A stretch of 34,603 nt of DNA, from NCBI GenBank assembly GCA_021831595.1, contig JAKBMK010000005.1:1-34603 (forward strand). Reading direction: 5' to 3'. Numbering within the stretch: the stretch's first letter is position 1; every line of letters begins with the position of its first letter. Source of the DNA: a bacterium. Lineage in GTDB: Bacteria > Patescibacteriota > Minisyncoccia > Phycocordibacterales > UBA9973. The notes under the pieces are model-generated. The model did not search any database. It had not been told where the DNA came from and saw nothing but the letters and a program-made list of their open reading frames with translations. A program made the translations under genes and the position numbers. Shown piece after piece: positions 20,829-29,794 of this stretch.

Positions 20829-21023
20829 AAAAAAAATTTTTCAAAATTTATAAAAAAAAGTTATCCACAGTTTTTTATTGAAAAAGTATTGCATTAATTA
20901 TTTATATGTTAGATAATATAAACGTGAGTGTGATAAATATTTTTTACAAATTATTTTTTATAAAATTTTTGTAAGGTCGTTAAATCACACACATCTTTTA
21001 AAAATAATTTATTTTTTAAATAT

Positions 21024-21095
21024 ATGGCAGCAAAAAAGAAGGCTAAGAAAGTTGTAAAGAAAGTAGCTAAAAAAGCAAAGAAGGGAAAGAAGTAA
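21024..21095 (+). CDS. 23-aa highly basic Lys/Ala/Val peptide
   Basis: ATG GCA GCA AAA AAG ... AAG TAA = MAAKKKAKKVVKKVAKKAKKGKK, followed by a terminator; below the ORF-track size cutoff. Confidence 0.7.
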   Translation: MAAKKKAKKVVKKVAKKAKKGKK

Positions 21096-21114
21096 TTCTT
21101 CCTTACTTAACTCA

Positions 21115-21149
21115 AAAGAAAATCCCCTCTCTATCGGGGATTTTCTTTT
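21115..21149 (+). terminator. Terminator of the 23-aa basic peptide gene
   Basis: AAAAGAAAATCCCC-N7-GGGGATTTTCTTTT. Confidence 0.8.
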
Positions 21150-21168
21150 TGTGCTAAAATAGCTAATT

Positions 21169-23640
21169 ATGGGTATATTTGAAAGTATTTTAGGTAGTGA
21201 AAATGATAGGCAGATCAAGAAATGGCAGCCTATAGTTAATAAGATAAACGAACTAGAACCTAGCATAAAAAGCTTGGATTCTTCTGTATTTATAAACAAA
21301 ACAGCCGAGTTTAAAGAAAGGTTAGAGAAGGGAGAAAGCCTGGACGATATCTTGCCAGAGGCTTTTGCTCTTGTCCGAGAAGGTTTCTCTCGTGTATACA
21401 ATCAGAGGCATTATGATGTTCAACTTATCGGAGGACTTGCTTTGCATCATGGAAGTATAGCTGAGATGAGAACGGGTGAAGGTAAAACTCAAATGGCAAC
21501 CTTACCAGCATACTTGAATGCTTTAACTGAAAAAGGAGTTCACATTGTGACGGTCAACGATTATCTTTCACGTCGTGACGCTGTATGGATGGGACCAGTC
21601 TTTGCTATGCTTGGTCTAAGTGTAGCTGTTGTGAATTCTGAAAATAAATCTTATATCTATGATCCAGCTCATAAGGATCAAGAATCTGAAACTGAAAAAG
21701 AAGAAAGCTCATTCAAAGTGCAGTATGAATTCCTGCGTCCTTGTTCTCGTCGTGAGGCTTATGCTGCCGACATCACTTATGGTACAAACAATGAATTTGG
21801 CTTCGACTTTCTTCGTGACAATCTAGCAAACAATATCGGTGATGTTGTTCAGAGAGGGCACCATTATGCTATCGTCGACGAGGTGGACTCTATCTTAATA
21901 GACGAGTCTAGAACTCCACTCATTATTTCTTCCGCTGCTGAGGACTCAGAAGATCTCTATTACACGTTTGCTGATATATCAAAGAGTTTAATAAAAGAAG
22001 AGGATTATACCGTTGACGAGAAGCTTCGTGCTATTTCTCTAACTGACGCTGGTATTACAAAAGCCGAAGACCTACTCGGGATTAAAGACATATATACAGA
22101 GAAAGGTATCAAGTATGTTCACCACTTAGAGACAGCAGTTAAGGCTAGAGCCTTGTATGAAAATAATAAAGATTATGTTGTAAAAGATGGGGAGGTTATC
22201 ATTGTTGATGCTTTTACAGGACGCATGCAGCCGGGCAGGCGTTGGAGTGAAGGTTTGCATCAAGCTATTGAAGCGAAGGAGGGGGTCAAGATAGAGAAGG
22301 AGACAAGAGCCGTCGCTTCTATAACTTTCCAAAACTATTTCCGTTTCTATAAAAAGCTTTCAGGAATGACAGGTACAGCTGAAACTTCTAAAGAAGAGTT
22401 CTTCAAAGTTTATGGACTCAATGTCATTGTCGTACCTACTCACAGACCTATAAACAGAAAAGACCAGAACGATTTGATATATCAGACAGAGAAGAGCAAG
22501 CTTCTAGCTGTAGCTGAAAAGGTCAAAGAACTTCATTCTAAGGGTCAGCCAGTATTGATAGGTACGGTTTCGATTGAGAAGAACGAACTTCTCTCCGCAT
22601 ATCTTACTCAAGCAGGAGTTCCTCATACGATACTTAATGCCAAGAATCACGAAAGGGAAGGTGAGATTATCGCCAACGCAGGTAAACTAGGAGCAGTGAC
22701 TGTTGCAACGAACATGGCCGGCCGTGGAGTTGATATCAAGCTCGGAGGTATACCGTTTAGTGAAGAATCTTATAATAAAGTCAAAGCCTTGGGAGGATTG
22801 TTTGTTATTGGTACAGAAAGACATGAAGCTCGTCGTATTGATAATCAGCTTCGTGGACGTGCAGGTCGTCAGGGTGATCCTGGAGCGACTGCTTTCTATG
22901 TATCCCTAGAAGATGATCTTATGAGAATCTTCGGTTCTGACAGGCTCAAGAGTATGATGGGCAAGCTTGGAGTTCCAGAAGATCAAGCTATAGAGAATAG
23001 ATTCATTTCAAATGCCATAGAAGGAGCTCAAGCAAAGATTGAAGGCTTTCATTTTGATTCTAGAAAACACACCTTGGAGTATGACAATGTGATGAATCAT
23101 CAGAGAAATACAATCTATGCTAGAAGGAGAGCTATGTTAACAGGAGACTATACAAAAATTCAGGAATTTTTAGATGAACTTGTATTAATATATCCAAATC
23201 TCGGTGAAATAATAAAAGAAAAGAAAGAGGGTGTGGGTGAAGCTGTCTTCTTCGAGACGGCTAGACGCATCATCTTATACATTACAGATACATTATGGGT
23301 AGAGCACTTGGAGACGATGGAATATACTCGCTCGTCGGTGAATCTTCGTGCTTATGGCCAACGTGAGCCTCTTATAGAATACAAGAAGGAAGGACTTCGC
23401 TTATTCAAAGAAATGGAAGCTGTCTTCAAGGAGCGTGTATCATCTCTTCTCACAACTATGAATGTAAATGTTGAGAATTCTAATGAGCAAGAAATAGAAG
23501 AAAAGCCTACACTTATCCTAAGTACTAGTGATGAGGGGAATAAGCCTGATAGGAGAGATTCTCCTAAGGTTGGACGTAATGACCCATGCCCTTGTGGCTC
23601 TGGCAAGAAGTATAAGGTTTGTCACGGAAAAGATAATTAA
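21169..23640 (+). CDS. secA: Preprotein translocase subunit SecA
   Basis: [61 protein letters not shown]-terminal SEC-C motif [14 protein letters not shown]. Confidence 0.99.
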   Translation: MGIFESILGSENDRQIKKWQPIVNKINELEPSIKSLDSSVFINKTAEFKERLEKGESLDDILPEAFALVREGFSRVYNQRHYDVQLIGGLALHHGSIAEMRTGEGKTQMATLPAYLNALTEKGVHIVTVNDYLSRRDAVWMGPVFAMLGLSVAVVNSENKSYIYDPAHKDQESETEKEESSFKVQYEFLRPCSRREAYAADITYGTNNEFGFDFLRDNLANNIGDVVQRGHHYAIVDEVDSILIDESRTPLIISSAAEDSEDLYYTFADISKSLIKEEDYTVDEKLRAISLTDAGITKAEDLLGIKDIYTEKGIKYVHHLETAVKARALYENNKDYVVKDGEVIIVDAFTGRMQPGRRWSEGLHQAIEAKEGVKIEKETRAVASITFQNYFRFYKKLSGMTGTAETSKEEFFKVYGLNVIVVPTHRPINRKDQNDLIYQTEKSKLLAVAEKVKELHSKGQPVLIGTVSIEKNELLSAYLTQAGVPHTILNAKNHEREGEIIANAGKLGAVTVATNMAGRGVDIKLGGIPFSEESYNKVKALGGLFVIGTERHEARRIDNQLRGRAGRQGDPGATAFYVSLEDDLMRIFGSDRLKSMMGKLGVPEDQAIENRFISNAIEGAQAKIEGFHFDSRKHTLEYDNVMNHQRNTIYARRRAMLTGDYTKIQEFLDELVLIYPNLGEIIKEKKEGVGEAVFFETARRIILYITDTLWVEHLETMEYTRSSVNLRAYGQREPLIEYKKEGLRLFKEMEAVFKERVSSLLTTMNVNVENSNEQEIEEKPTLILSTSDEGNKPDRRDSPKVGRNDPCPCGSGKKYKVCHGKDN

Positions 23641-23648
23641 AAATATAT

Positions 23649-23679
23649 CAAAAAAATACCCGCAAGGGTATTTTTTTGA
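23649..23679 (+). terminator. secA terminator
   Basis: CAAAAAAATACCC-gcaa-GGGTATTTTTTTG. Confidence 0.8.
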
Positions 23680-23694
23680 TATAATATAAACATT

Positions 23695-24681
23695 ATGGTA
23701 AATCAACAATTGTTAGATTTTATTAAACTTCAATTATCACGGGGTGTTAGTAGAGAGGCTATTACAAATGAACTATTAGGAGCAGGCGGTTGGACTGAAC
23801 AAGATATACAAGAAGGATTCAATACTCTTAGCAATGCTGTAATTAATCAAGTGGCTCCCGGTAATTTAAGTAATTCAACTGTAACTCAAACTACCACTAA
23901 TAGTCATTCTGACAACAAGGCTGTATTTATCATTGTTTCCTTGTTTGTAATTGCAGGAGTAGTATTTGGTTATTATTTTAGGAATGATATACCTGTAATT
24001 AAAGATTTGGTAAAAAATAAGGATGTTTTACCTATAAATGAGATAAAACAAGAAGATAATTCTTTGTCTCAATTGCAAAATGATGAAGTTGAAACTTCTC
24101 CGCGGGAACAGGACAAAAATTTAATTATTTCTGAAGCAACTGTCCAGTCTATGCCATCTACCAAAACCGAAGATAAAAAAGTAGTGGCCACGCCTCCTCA
24201 GGTAAAAGCTCCAACAGCACCATCAAAAGCATCACCGATTAACTGCGGGACTGAAATGAAATGTTTTATTTCTGCAGTCAAAACCTGCACACCTGCTTTT
24301 GTTGAAGAAACTACGACTCTAGATCTTTTTGGTGTATACAGTCAAACCAATAAAACCAAGATGACTTTGACTGGTTATGATTCTTCTAAAAAATGCGGAT
24401 ATTTAAGTAAGGTTCTTAGTGCTAATGTTGATTATAGTTCTGAAATTAAATCAAGTCCAGAATATATGGCTGCAACAGAGGCAGAAAAGAAAGAAGATTT
24501 AGCTAAACCTAATGAGTCAGTAAAAATTACTATTGGTATGACAACAAAATGTTCATTTACAACAACATATTTGAGTGCCATCTTAGCAAAATGGTCAAAA
24601 GGCGAATATAGTTCTGAAGATTATAAACCAGGAAACTGCACTACCACCGATTCCACAGGTAAGGTGTATCCTATGATGTAA
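23695..24681 (+). CDS. Membrane-anchored protein sharing the N-terminal domain of the 18171 protein
   Basis: MVNQQLLDFIKLQLSRGVSREAITNELLGAGGWTEQDIQEGFN, then TM AVFIIVSLFVIAGVVFGYYF and a Cys-containing ectodomain. Confidence 0.75.
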   Translation: MVNQQLLDFIKLQLSRGVSREAITNELLGAGGWTEQDIQEGFNTLSNAVINQVAPGNLSNSTVTQTTTNSHSDNKAVFIIVSLFVIAGVVFGYYFRNDIPVIKDLVKNKDVLPINEIKQEDNSLSQLQNDEVETSPREQDKNLIISEATVQSMPSTKTEDKKVVATPPQVKAPTAPSKASPINCGTEMKCFISAVKTCTPAFVEETTTLDLFGVYSQTNKTKMTLTGYDSSKKCGYLSKVLSANVDYSSEIKSSPEYMAATEAEKKEDLAKPNESVKITIGMTTKCSFTTTYLSAILAKWSKGEYSSEDYKPGNCTTTDSTGKVYPMM

Positions 24682-24721
24682 ATAAAATAAGATAAATTTT
24701 ATCCTAATAGTCTAACATATT

Positions 24722-24743
24722 AAACTTTGCCACGGCAAAGTTT
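24722..24743. terminator. Hairpin, possible terminator
   Basis: AAACTTTGCC-AC-GGCAAAGTTT. Confidence 0.5.
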
Positions 24744-24952
24744 GAGTTTTCGTCGCTCGCTCATTATAAAAGATTACTTTTACAAGAGCTCGCTAGAAAA
24801 AATAAGCAATGCCACGGAAAAGATAAATAGCAAATATCCTTATAAATCAAGCTTTTTATGATACAAAAGGGAATATCTGTCAAAAATGGCCAGATAAGCC
24901 CATAAATAAGGCTAATTTCACAATGTAAATAGGTGGTCTGTCAATGAAGACT

Positions 24953-24989
24953 ATACAAAATACCCTTATAAAATAAGGGTATTTTGTAT
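24953..24989. repeat. 17-bp perfect inverted repeat
   Basis: ATACAAAATACCCTTAT-AAA-ATAAGGGTATTTTGTAT; shares a 19-nt core with 31171-31213. Confidence 0.85.
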
Positions 24990-25019
24990 TTGACAGTGAG
25001 TAAAAGCATTGTATAACTA

Positions 25020-25048
25020 TTGACTTTTGTGGACCTATGTGCTACTAT
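25020..25048 (+). promoter_or_regulatory. Candidate promoter with a long downstream leader
   Basis: TTGACT 25020-25025, N17, TACTAT 25043-25048; start codon at 25160. Confidence 0.5.
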
Positions 25049-25159
25049 TAAAGGAGTTCCAAGTATGTTGTCATAAAGATGATATATAAGGAACTTTTTA
25101 CTTTACATCTGATTCTCTTTGGAAATTTAGTTTAAAGTAGAACCCGAAAGGGCGGACCG

Positions 25160-25756
25160 ATGGCACGAACGCTATCAACTATGAATAAACAAAAAATAAT
25201 ACGTTACTTGCAGTCGATTGTTGCTATCCCTATGATGGCAGTGGCATTACCACTATCAGGAATCCAAGCTATTCCAGACACGACTACACCTAACGATAAT
25301 AAGATTGAGATTTCTGCTTCAGCGATAACCACGCAAGAAAAGGAAGATCTCAAAGAGAAGGCAGGCATTATCGATTCATTCCTTGAATCACGCGGATCAG
25401 TACTAGCCGGATATGGGGCTAAATTCGTAGAGGAAGCAAGAAAGAACGATATTGACTGGAGACTAGTTGTTGCTATTGCTGGACGTGAGACTACTTTTGG
25501 AAAGAATATGTGTAAGAATCCAAAAGCTCCCAACAATCCATTCGGATGGGGATCATGTAAGATTGGTTTCAAATCTATCGACGAATCAATCGAAAAAATC
25601 TCAGCAAGCCTAGGAGGAAATAGTGAAGCTACCGCTCACCACTATGACGGCAAGACAACTACTCAAATCTTACGCAAATACAACTCTGTTATTCCGAATT
25701 ATCCAAATGAGGTAAAAAGAATAATGAAGATGATAGATGCGACAGATCCAATTTAA
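25160..25756 (+). CDS. Secreted lysozyme-like / glucosaminidase-fold cell-wall hydrolase
   Basis: Signal-like N-terminus; FVEEARKNDIDWRLVVAIAGRETTFGKNMCKNPKAPNNPFGWGSC ... ATAHHYDGKTTTQILRKYNSV. Confidence 0.75.
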   Translation: MARTLSTMNKQKIIRYLQSIVAIPMMAVALPLSGIQAIPDTTTPNDNKIEISASAITTQEKEDLKEKAGIIDSFLESRGSVLAGYGAKFVEEARKNDIDWRLVVAIAGRETTFGKNMCKNPKAPNNPFGWGSCKIGFKSIDESIEKISASLGGNSEATAHHYDGKTTTQILRKYNSVIPNYPNEVKRIMKMIDATDPI

Positions 25757-25767
25757 CAAATCAATCA

Positions 25768-25798
25768 AAAGAGCCGCCCCTTCGGGGCGGCTCTTTTG
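25768..25798. terminator. Convergent terminator
   Basis: AAAAGAGCCGCCCC-TTC-GGGGCGGCTCTTTT. Confidence 0.88.
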
Positions 25799-25804
25799 AT
25801 TCCT

Positions 25805-28800
25805 TTATATTCTCTTGAAATTATCTATTGCAATACTTTTCTCGCCGTTTCTTTCTGTTACTTTGCCTTGGAGGGCGATGATTGTATCTTTGACCAATAT
25901 GTCTTTATTGGTTTCAAAAAGTTTAGAGAAGACGACGGCATCGATGGTCCCAGAGAAGTCTGAAATCTTTATGAATGCCATTCTAGTGTTACTCTTTGTA
26001 GTGACTATTCTTATATCATCTATAATTGCGGCTATAGTTACTGGTGTATTCACCTTAAGCTCCTCTATAACTTTTTTTATTAAAGTGCCAAACTTCTCAA
26101 TTTTCTCTTTATAATTATCGAGTGGGTGTCCAGAGACATATAGGCCTAAGAGGTCTTTCTCCCAGGTGAGCTTGTCCATAAGTGTTTCCTTTTCTTGATC
26201 TTCTAGAGAAAGTTTGACTTCTATACCACCAATGCTGCCGAAGAGTGAATCTTGTGATCCTCCACCACGGGATTCCTTGTTGAAAGCTAGAAGTTTTTCT
26301 AGGTTGCCCATGATCATATTTCTATGTGTGACCATGTCATCCATCGCTCCACACTTGGCAAGGGCTTCCACAGACTTTTTGTTTAAATTCTTATGAGTAA
26401 TTCTTTCGAAGAAGTCGGCTAAAGATTTGAATTTGCCATTCTTTTTTCTTTCCTCGATGATAGCATCTGCAATATCGACTCCCAAGTTTTTAATATTATA
26501 AAATCCAAAGCGAATTGTCCTGTCCTCCTTGTGGTCACTGCCTTTGATGACAGTAAAGCCACCATAACTTTCGTTTATATTTGGAGGAAGAACTTTAATA
26601 TTCATCTTTTCACATTCGTGAATGATTTCTGCTACCTTCTCGATATCACCAGATTCGGAAGTCATTATCGCTGTCATATACTCTACAGGATAGTTGGCTT
26701 TCATGTAGGCGGTCTGATATGCCACGAGTCCATAACTCGCAGCGTGAGCCTTGTTGAACCCGTAGGCGGCGAATGGCTCGATCAGTGTCCAGAATTCTTG
26801 GGCTTTTTTCTCTGTCATACCATTCTTCACAAATCCTTCTAGAAGTTTGCCTTTCTCCGCTTCCATGACTTCTGGGATTTTCTTACCCATAGCTTTACGA
26901 AGTTTGTCAGCTTCGAGCCAAGAGTAGCCAGCAAGTTTGATAGCTATCATCATGACGTCATCTTGATAAGTGATAACTCCAAATGATTGATCAAGAATGT
27001 CTTTGAGTCTAGGGTCTAGATAAGTAATTGTTCTCGGATTATGTTTACGTTTTATATATTCTGGTATAGATTCCATCGGACCAGGACGGTAGAGAGCAAC
27101 CATAGCATTAATGTCGTGAATAGTTGAAGGACGAAGCTCCTTCAAGTATCTAGTCATTCCCGAACCATTGAGCTGGAAGAGTCCCATTGTTTCTCCTTTA
27201 GACAGAAGTTCAAAAGTTAGTTTATCATCTAGAGGAATGGTATCTATATCTATCTGTATTTTGTGTATTGCTTTTACAAGTCTGACTGCTTCTGCCAATA
27301 TTGAAAGGTTTCTGATGCCTAGGAAGTCGAATTTTGGAAGACCGGCATCTTCGATACTATACATGTCGTATTGAGTAATGATATTACCACCCTTAGGATC
27401 AAACTGCACAGGCGAGAATTCATAGAGAGGTTTCGGCGCCATCACAACTCCGGCGGCATGGACAGAAATATGACGGACACAACCTTCCATCTTTTTTGCG
27501 AGGTCTATAATCTTTTTAGTATCTGGTTCACTCTTATAGGCTGCTTTGAGTTCTGGGACAAGCTTCATCGCATGGTCTATAGTCATCGGCATTCCTTGAG
27601 AACCTAGAGGAATCATACTCGAGATGCGATCTCCGATAGCATAAGGGAAGCCGAGTGCACGAGCCACATCGCGGACAGAACCTTTGGCCATCATCGTACC
27701 GAAAGTTCCTATCTGAGCAACTTTGTCTTCGCCATATTTTCTTTTTGCATAAGCGATGATTTCATCACGACGATTATCGGCGTAGTCCATATCGATATCG
27801 GGCAGGGAGGGACGCTCTGGGTTTAAGAATCTTTCGAATGGTAGCTTGTAGGCGATAGGATCCACTTTTGTAATCCAAGTGAGATAGGTTGTGAGTGAGC
27901 CAGCAACTGATCCTCTGATGTTTGTATAGATCCCATTTTCTTTAGCGTATTTGAGAAGATCGGAAACTACAAGGAAATAGGCTGGATAACCCTTTTGTTT
28001 AATGATTTTGAGCTCGTATTCTAGTCTGTCGATATAAGCTTGTGTTTTCTCGAGTTTTCTAGTTTCAAAACCTTTATATGCAAGCTCGCGGAGTACTTCG
28101 TCGGCTGTCTGACCTTCTGGAATAGGGAAGTCTGGGAAGTAAGCAGTACCAAGTTCGAGGTCATAGTCTTCACATAAATCAGCAACCATTTTAGTATTGG
28201 CTACTGCTTCTTTTATATCACTAAAATATTTTAGAGCTGTCTTCTCATCGATAAGAGAGAAATCATCTACTCCGAATTCAAGTCCTGTTCCTTCTTTACC
28301 ACTTATGACTCCAGTATTTACTGCGAGGAGTGTGTCGTGTGCATCATGATCGTCTACGCATAGATAGTGAGAGTCTTGTCCGGCAACAACAGGGATATTA
28401 AATTTTTTACCAAGCTTGATGATTCCTTTACGAAGCTTCTCATCATTCTCGACATGAGGGTGCGAGTGGACTTCAAGGAAATAATTTTCTTTACCGAAAA
28501 TTTCTTGATGCTCTTTTATGATGGCTTCAGCTTTTTCGATGTTATCAGCTAGGACGGCCTGTGAAAGCTGACTTCCCATACAACCAGACATACAAATAAT
28601 ACCTTCGCTATATTTTCGGAGGATTTCTTTATCCATTCTGGGTTTGTAATAATATCCTTCTAGGTTGGCGATGGTGACAAGGCGCATCAAATTCTTGTAG
28701 CCTTGTTTCGTACGAGCCAGAAGGGTGAGGTGGTATCGTCTATTGTCTACTCCTGGTTCTTTGTCGGCTCGGCCTCTCTCGGCAATGTAGGCTTCCACTC

Positions 28801-29011
28801 CGATGATAGGCTTGATACCAGCTTTGTGAGCTTCTTTATAGAGTTCGATAGCTCCATACATATTGCCATGGTCAGTGATGGCGAGAGCATTCATACCATT
28901 CTTTTTGCACTGCTTCACCATGTCAGGGATTTTAGAAAGTCCGTCTAGAAGGGAGTAGTGAGAGTGGGTGTGAAGATGTATGAAGTTGGCATTTAGCTCA
29001 GTTTTTTCCAT
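25805..29011 (-). CDS. dnaE: DNA polymerase III subunit alpha
   Basis: FIHLHTHSHYSLLDGLSKI PHP motif, PDIDMDYADNRRDEII, GFNKAHAASYGLVAYQTAYMKANYPVEYM. Confidence 0.99.
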   Translation of the reverse strand: MEKTELNANFIHLHTHSHYSLLDGLSKIPDMVKQCKKNGMNALAITDHGNMYGAIELYKEAHKAGIKPIIGVEAYIAERGRADKEPGVDNRRYHLTLLARTKQGYKNLMRLVTIANLEGYYYKPRMDKEILRKYSEGIICMSGCMGSQLSQAVLADNIEKAEAIIKEHQEIFGKENYFLEVHSHPHVENDEKLRKGIIKLGKKFNIPVVAGQDSHYLCVDDHDAHDTLLAVNTGVISGKEGTGLEFGVDDFSLIDEKTALKYFSDIKEAVANTKMVADLCEDYDLELGTAYFPDFPIPEGQTADEVLRELAYKGFETRKLEKTQAYIDRLEYELKIIKQKGYPAYFLVVSDLLKYAKENGIYTNIRGSVAGSLTTYLTWITKVDPIAYKLPFERFLNPERPSLPDIDMDYADNRRDEIIAYAKRKYGEDKVAQIGTFGTMMAKGSVRDVARALGFPYAIGDRISSMIPLGSQGMPMTIDHAMKLVPELKAAYKSEPDTKKIIDLAKKMEGCVRHISVHAAGVVMAPKPLYEFSPVQFDPKGGNIITQYDMYSIEDAGLPKFDFLGIRNLSILAEAVRLVKAIHKIQIDIDTIPLDDKLTFELLSKGETMGLFQLNGSGMTRYLKELRPSTIHDINAMVALYRPGPMESIPEYIKRKHNPRTITYLDPRLKDILDQSFGVITYQDDVMMIAIKLAGYSWLEADKLRKAMGKKIPEVMEAEKGKLLEGFVKNGMTEKKAQEFWTLIEPFAAYGFNKAHAASYGLVAYQTAYMKANYPVEYMTAIMTSESGDIEKVAEIIHECEKMNIKVLPPNINESYGGFTVIKGSDHKEDRTIRFGFYNIKNLGVDIADAIIEERKKNGKFKSLADFFERITHKNLNKKSVEALAKCGAMDDMVTHRNMIMGNLEKLLAFNKESRGGGSQDSLFGSIGGIEVKLSLEDQEKETLMDKLTWEKDLLGLYVSGHPLDNYKEKIEKFGTLIKKVIEELKVNTPVTIAAIIDDIRIVTTKSNTRMAFIKISDFSGTIDAVVFSKLFETNKDILVKDTIIALQGKVTERNGEKSIAIDNFKRI

Positions 29012-29049
29012 ATTTCCTTAGTATAGCAAATAAGGTATTATTGTTCTAT

Positions 29050-29751
29050 ATGGCCGAAAAGAGCACCATAAAATACATAATCGGTATAGATGAAGTAGGA
29101 CGTGGTCCACTAGCGGGGCCGGTGGCTGTCTGTGCATTTCTCATGATAGATGATTCATTTTTAGAAGAACAAAAAGAGAAGAAGTTGCCAAAACTGAAAG
29201 ATTCTAAGAAACTTAGTAAAAAGCAAAGAGAAGAATGGTTTGAATATTTGAAAGTCGCAAAGACCCTAGGTCTTTGCGACTTTGCTGTCTCTTTTGTTTC
29301 TCCTGAAAACATTGATAAATTTGGAATTGCAAAATGCATACAAAAAGCTCTTAATCAATCTTTGGAGAAAGTTACTACGCAATTTAGTAAAGCCGCTTCA
29401 CAGAATCTTCCAAATTTTTCCGGCTTTACCCTAAAGGGCTCCGACGCCGATAAAAATTTGGAAGATTCTGTTTCGCTCGCTTCGTTTCAGATTTTTCTAG
29501 ATGGTGGATTACATGCGCCAGCAGAATATGTTAATCAAGAGACGATCATAAGAGGGGACGAGCTTCATCCTGTTATTTCTCTGGCATCCATCGTTGCGAA
29601 AGTTTCGCGTGATGCGGTAATGACTAAATATGCCCAAGAGTACCCAGAATATGGTTTTGATAAGCATTCAGGCTATGGGACGAAAGCTCACTACGAAGCT
29701 ATCAAAAAACATGGGGAAACCCCTATTCATCGCAAAACTTTTATTCATTAA
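29050..29751 (+). CDS. rnhB: Ribonuclease HII with palindromic in-frame insertions
   Basis: YIIGIDEVGRGPLAGPVAVCAF, LKDSKKLSKKQRE, ASIVAKVSRDAVM, HSGYGTKAHYEAI. The track start at 29041 is TTG; ATG at 29050. Confidence 0.95.
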   Translation: MAEKSTIKYIIGIDEVGRGPLAGPVAVCAFLMIDDSFLEEQKEKKLPKLKDSKKLSKKQREEWFEYLKVAKTLGLCDFAVSFVSPENIDKFGIAKCIQKALNQSLEKVTTQFSKAASQNLPNFSGFTLKGSDADKNLEDSVSLASFQIFLDGGLHAPAEYVNQETIIRGDELHPVISLASIVAKVSRDAVMTKYAQEYPEYGFDKHSGYGTKAHYEAIKKHGETPIHRKTFIH

Positions 29752-29794
29752 GATTCTTGCTTTATCATTTTTATGTATATATAATCGAGGTATT

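Noticed and set aside
24812-24833. Possible remnant of a second SEC-C tail (tgcCACGGAAAAGATAAatag, resembling the secA end)
   Set aside because: Only 14 nt are identical, which is expected by chance in about 35 kb of AT-rich sequence; no upstream homology.
25815-28948. Several plus-strand ORFs opposite dnaE
   Set aside because: Antisense shadow ORFs with no recognisable domains; dnaE is unambiguous.
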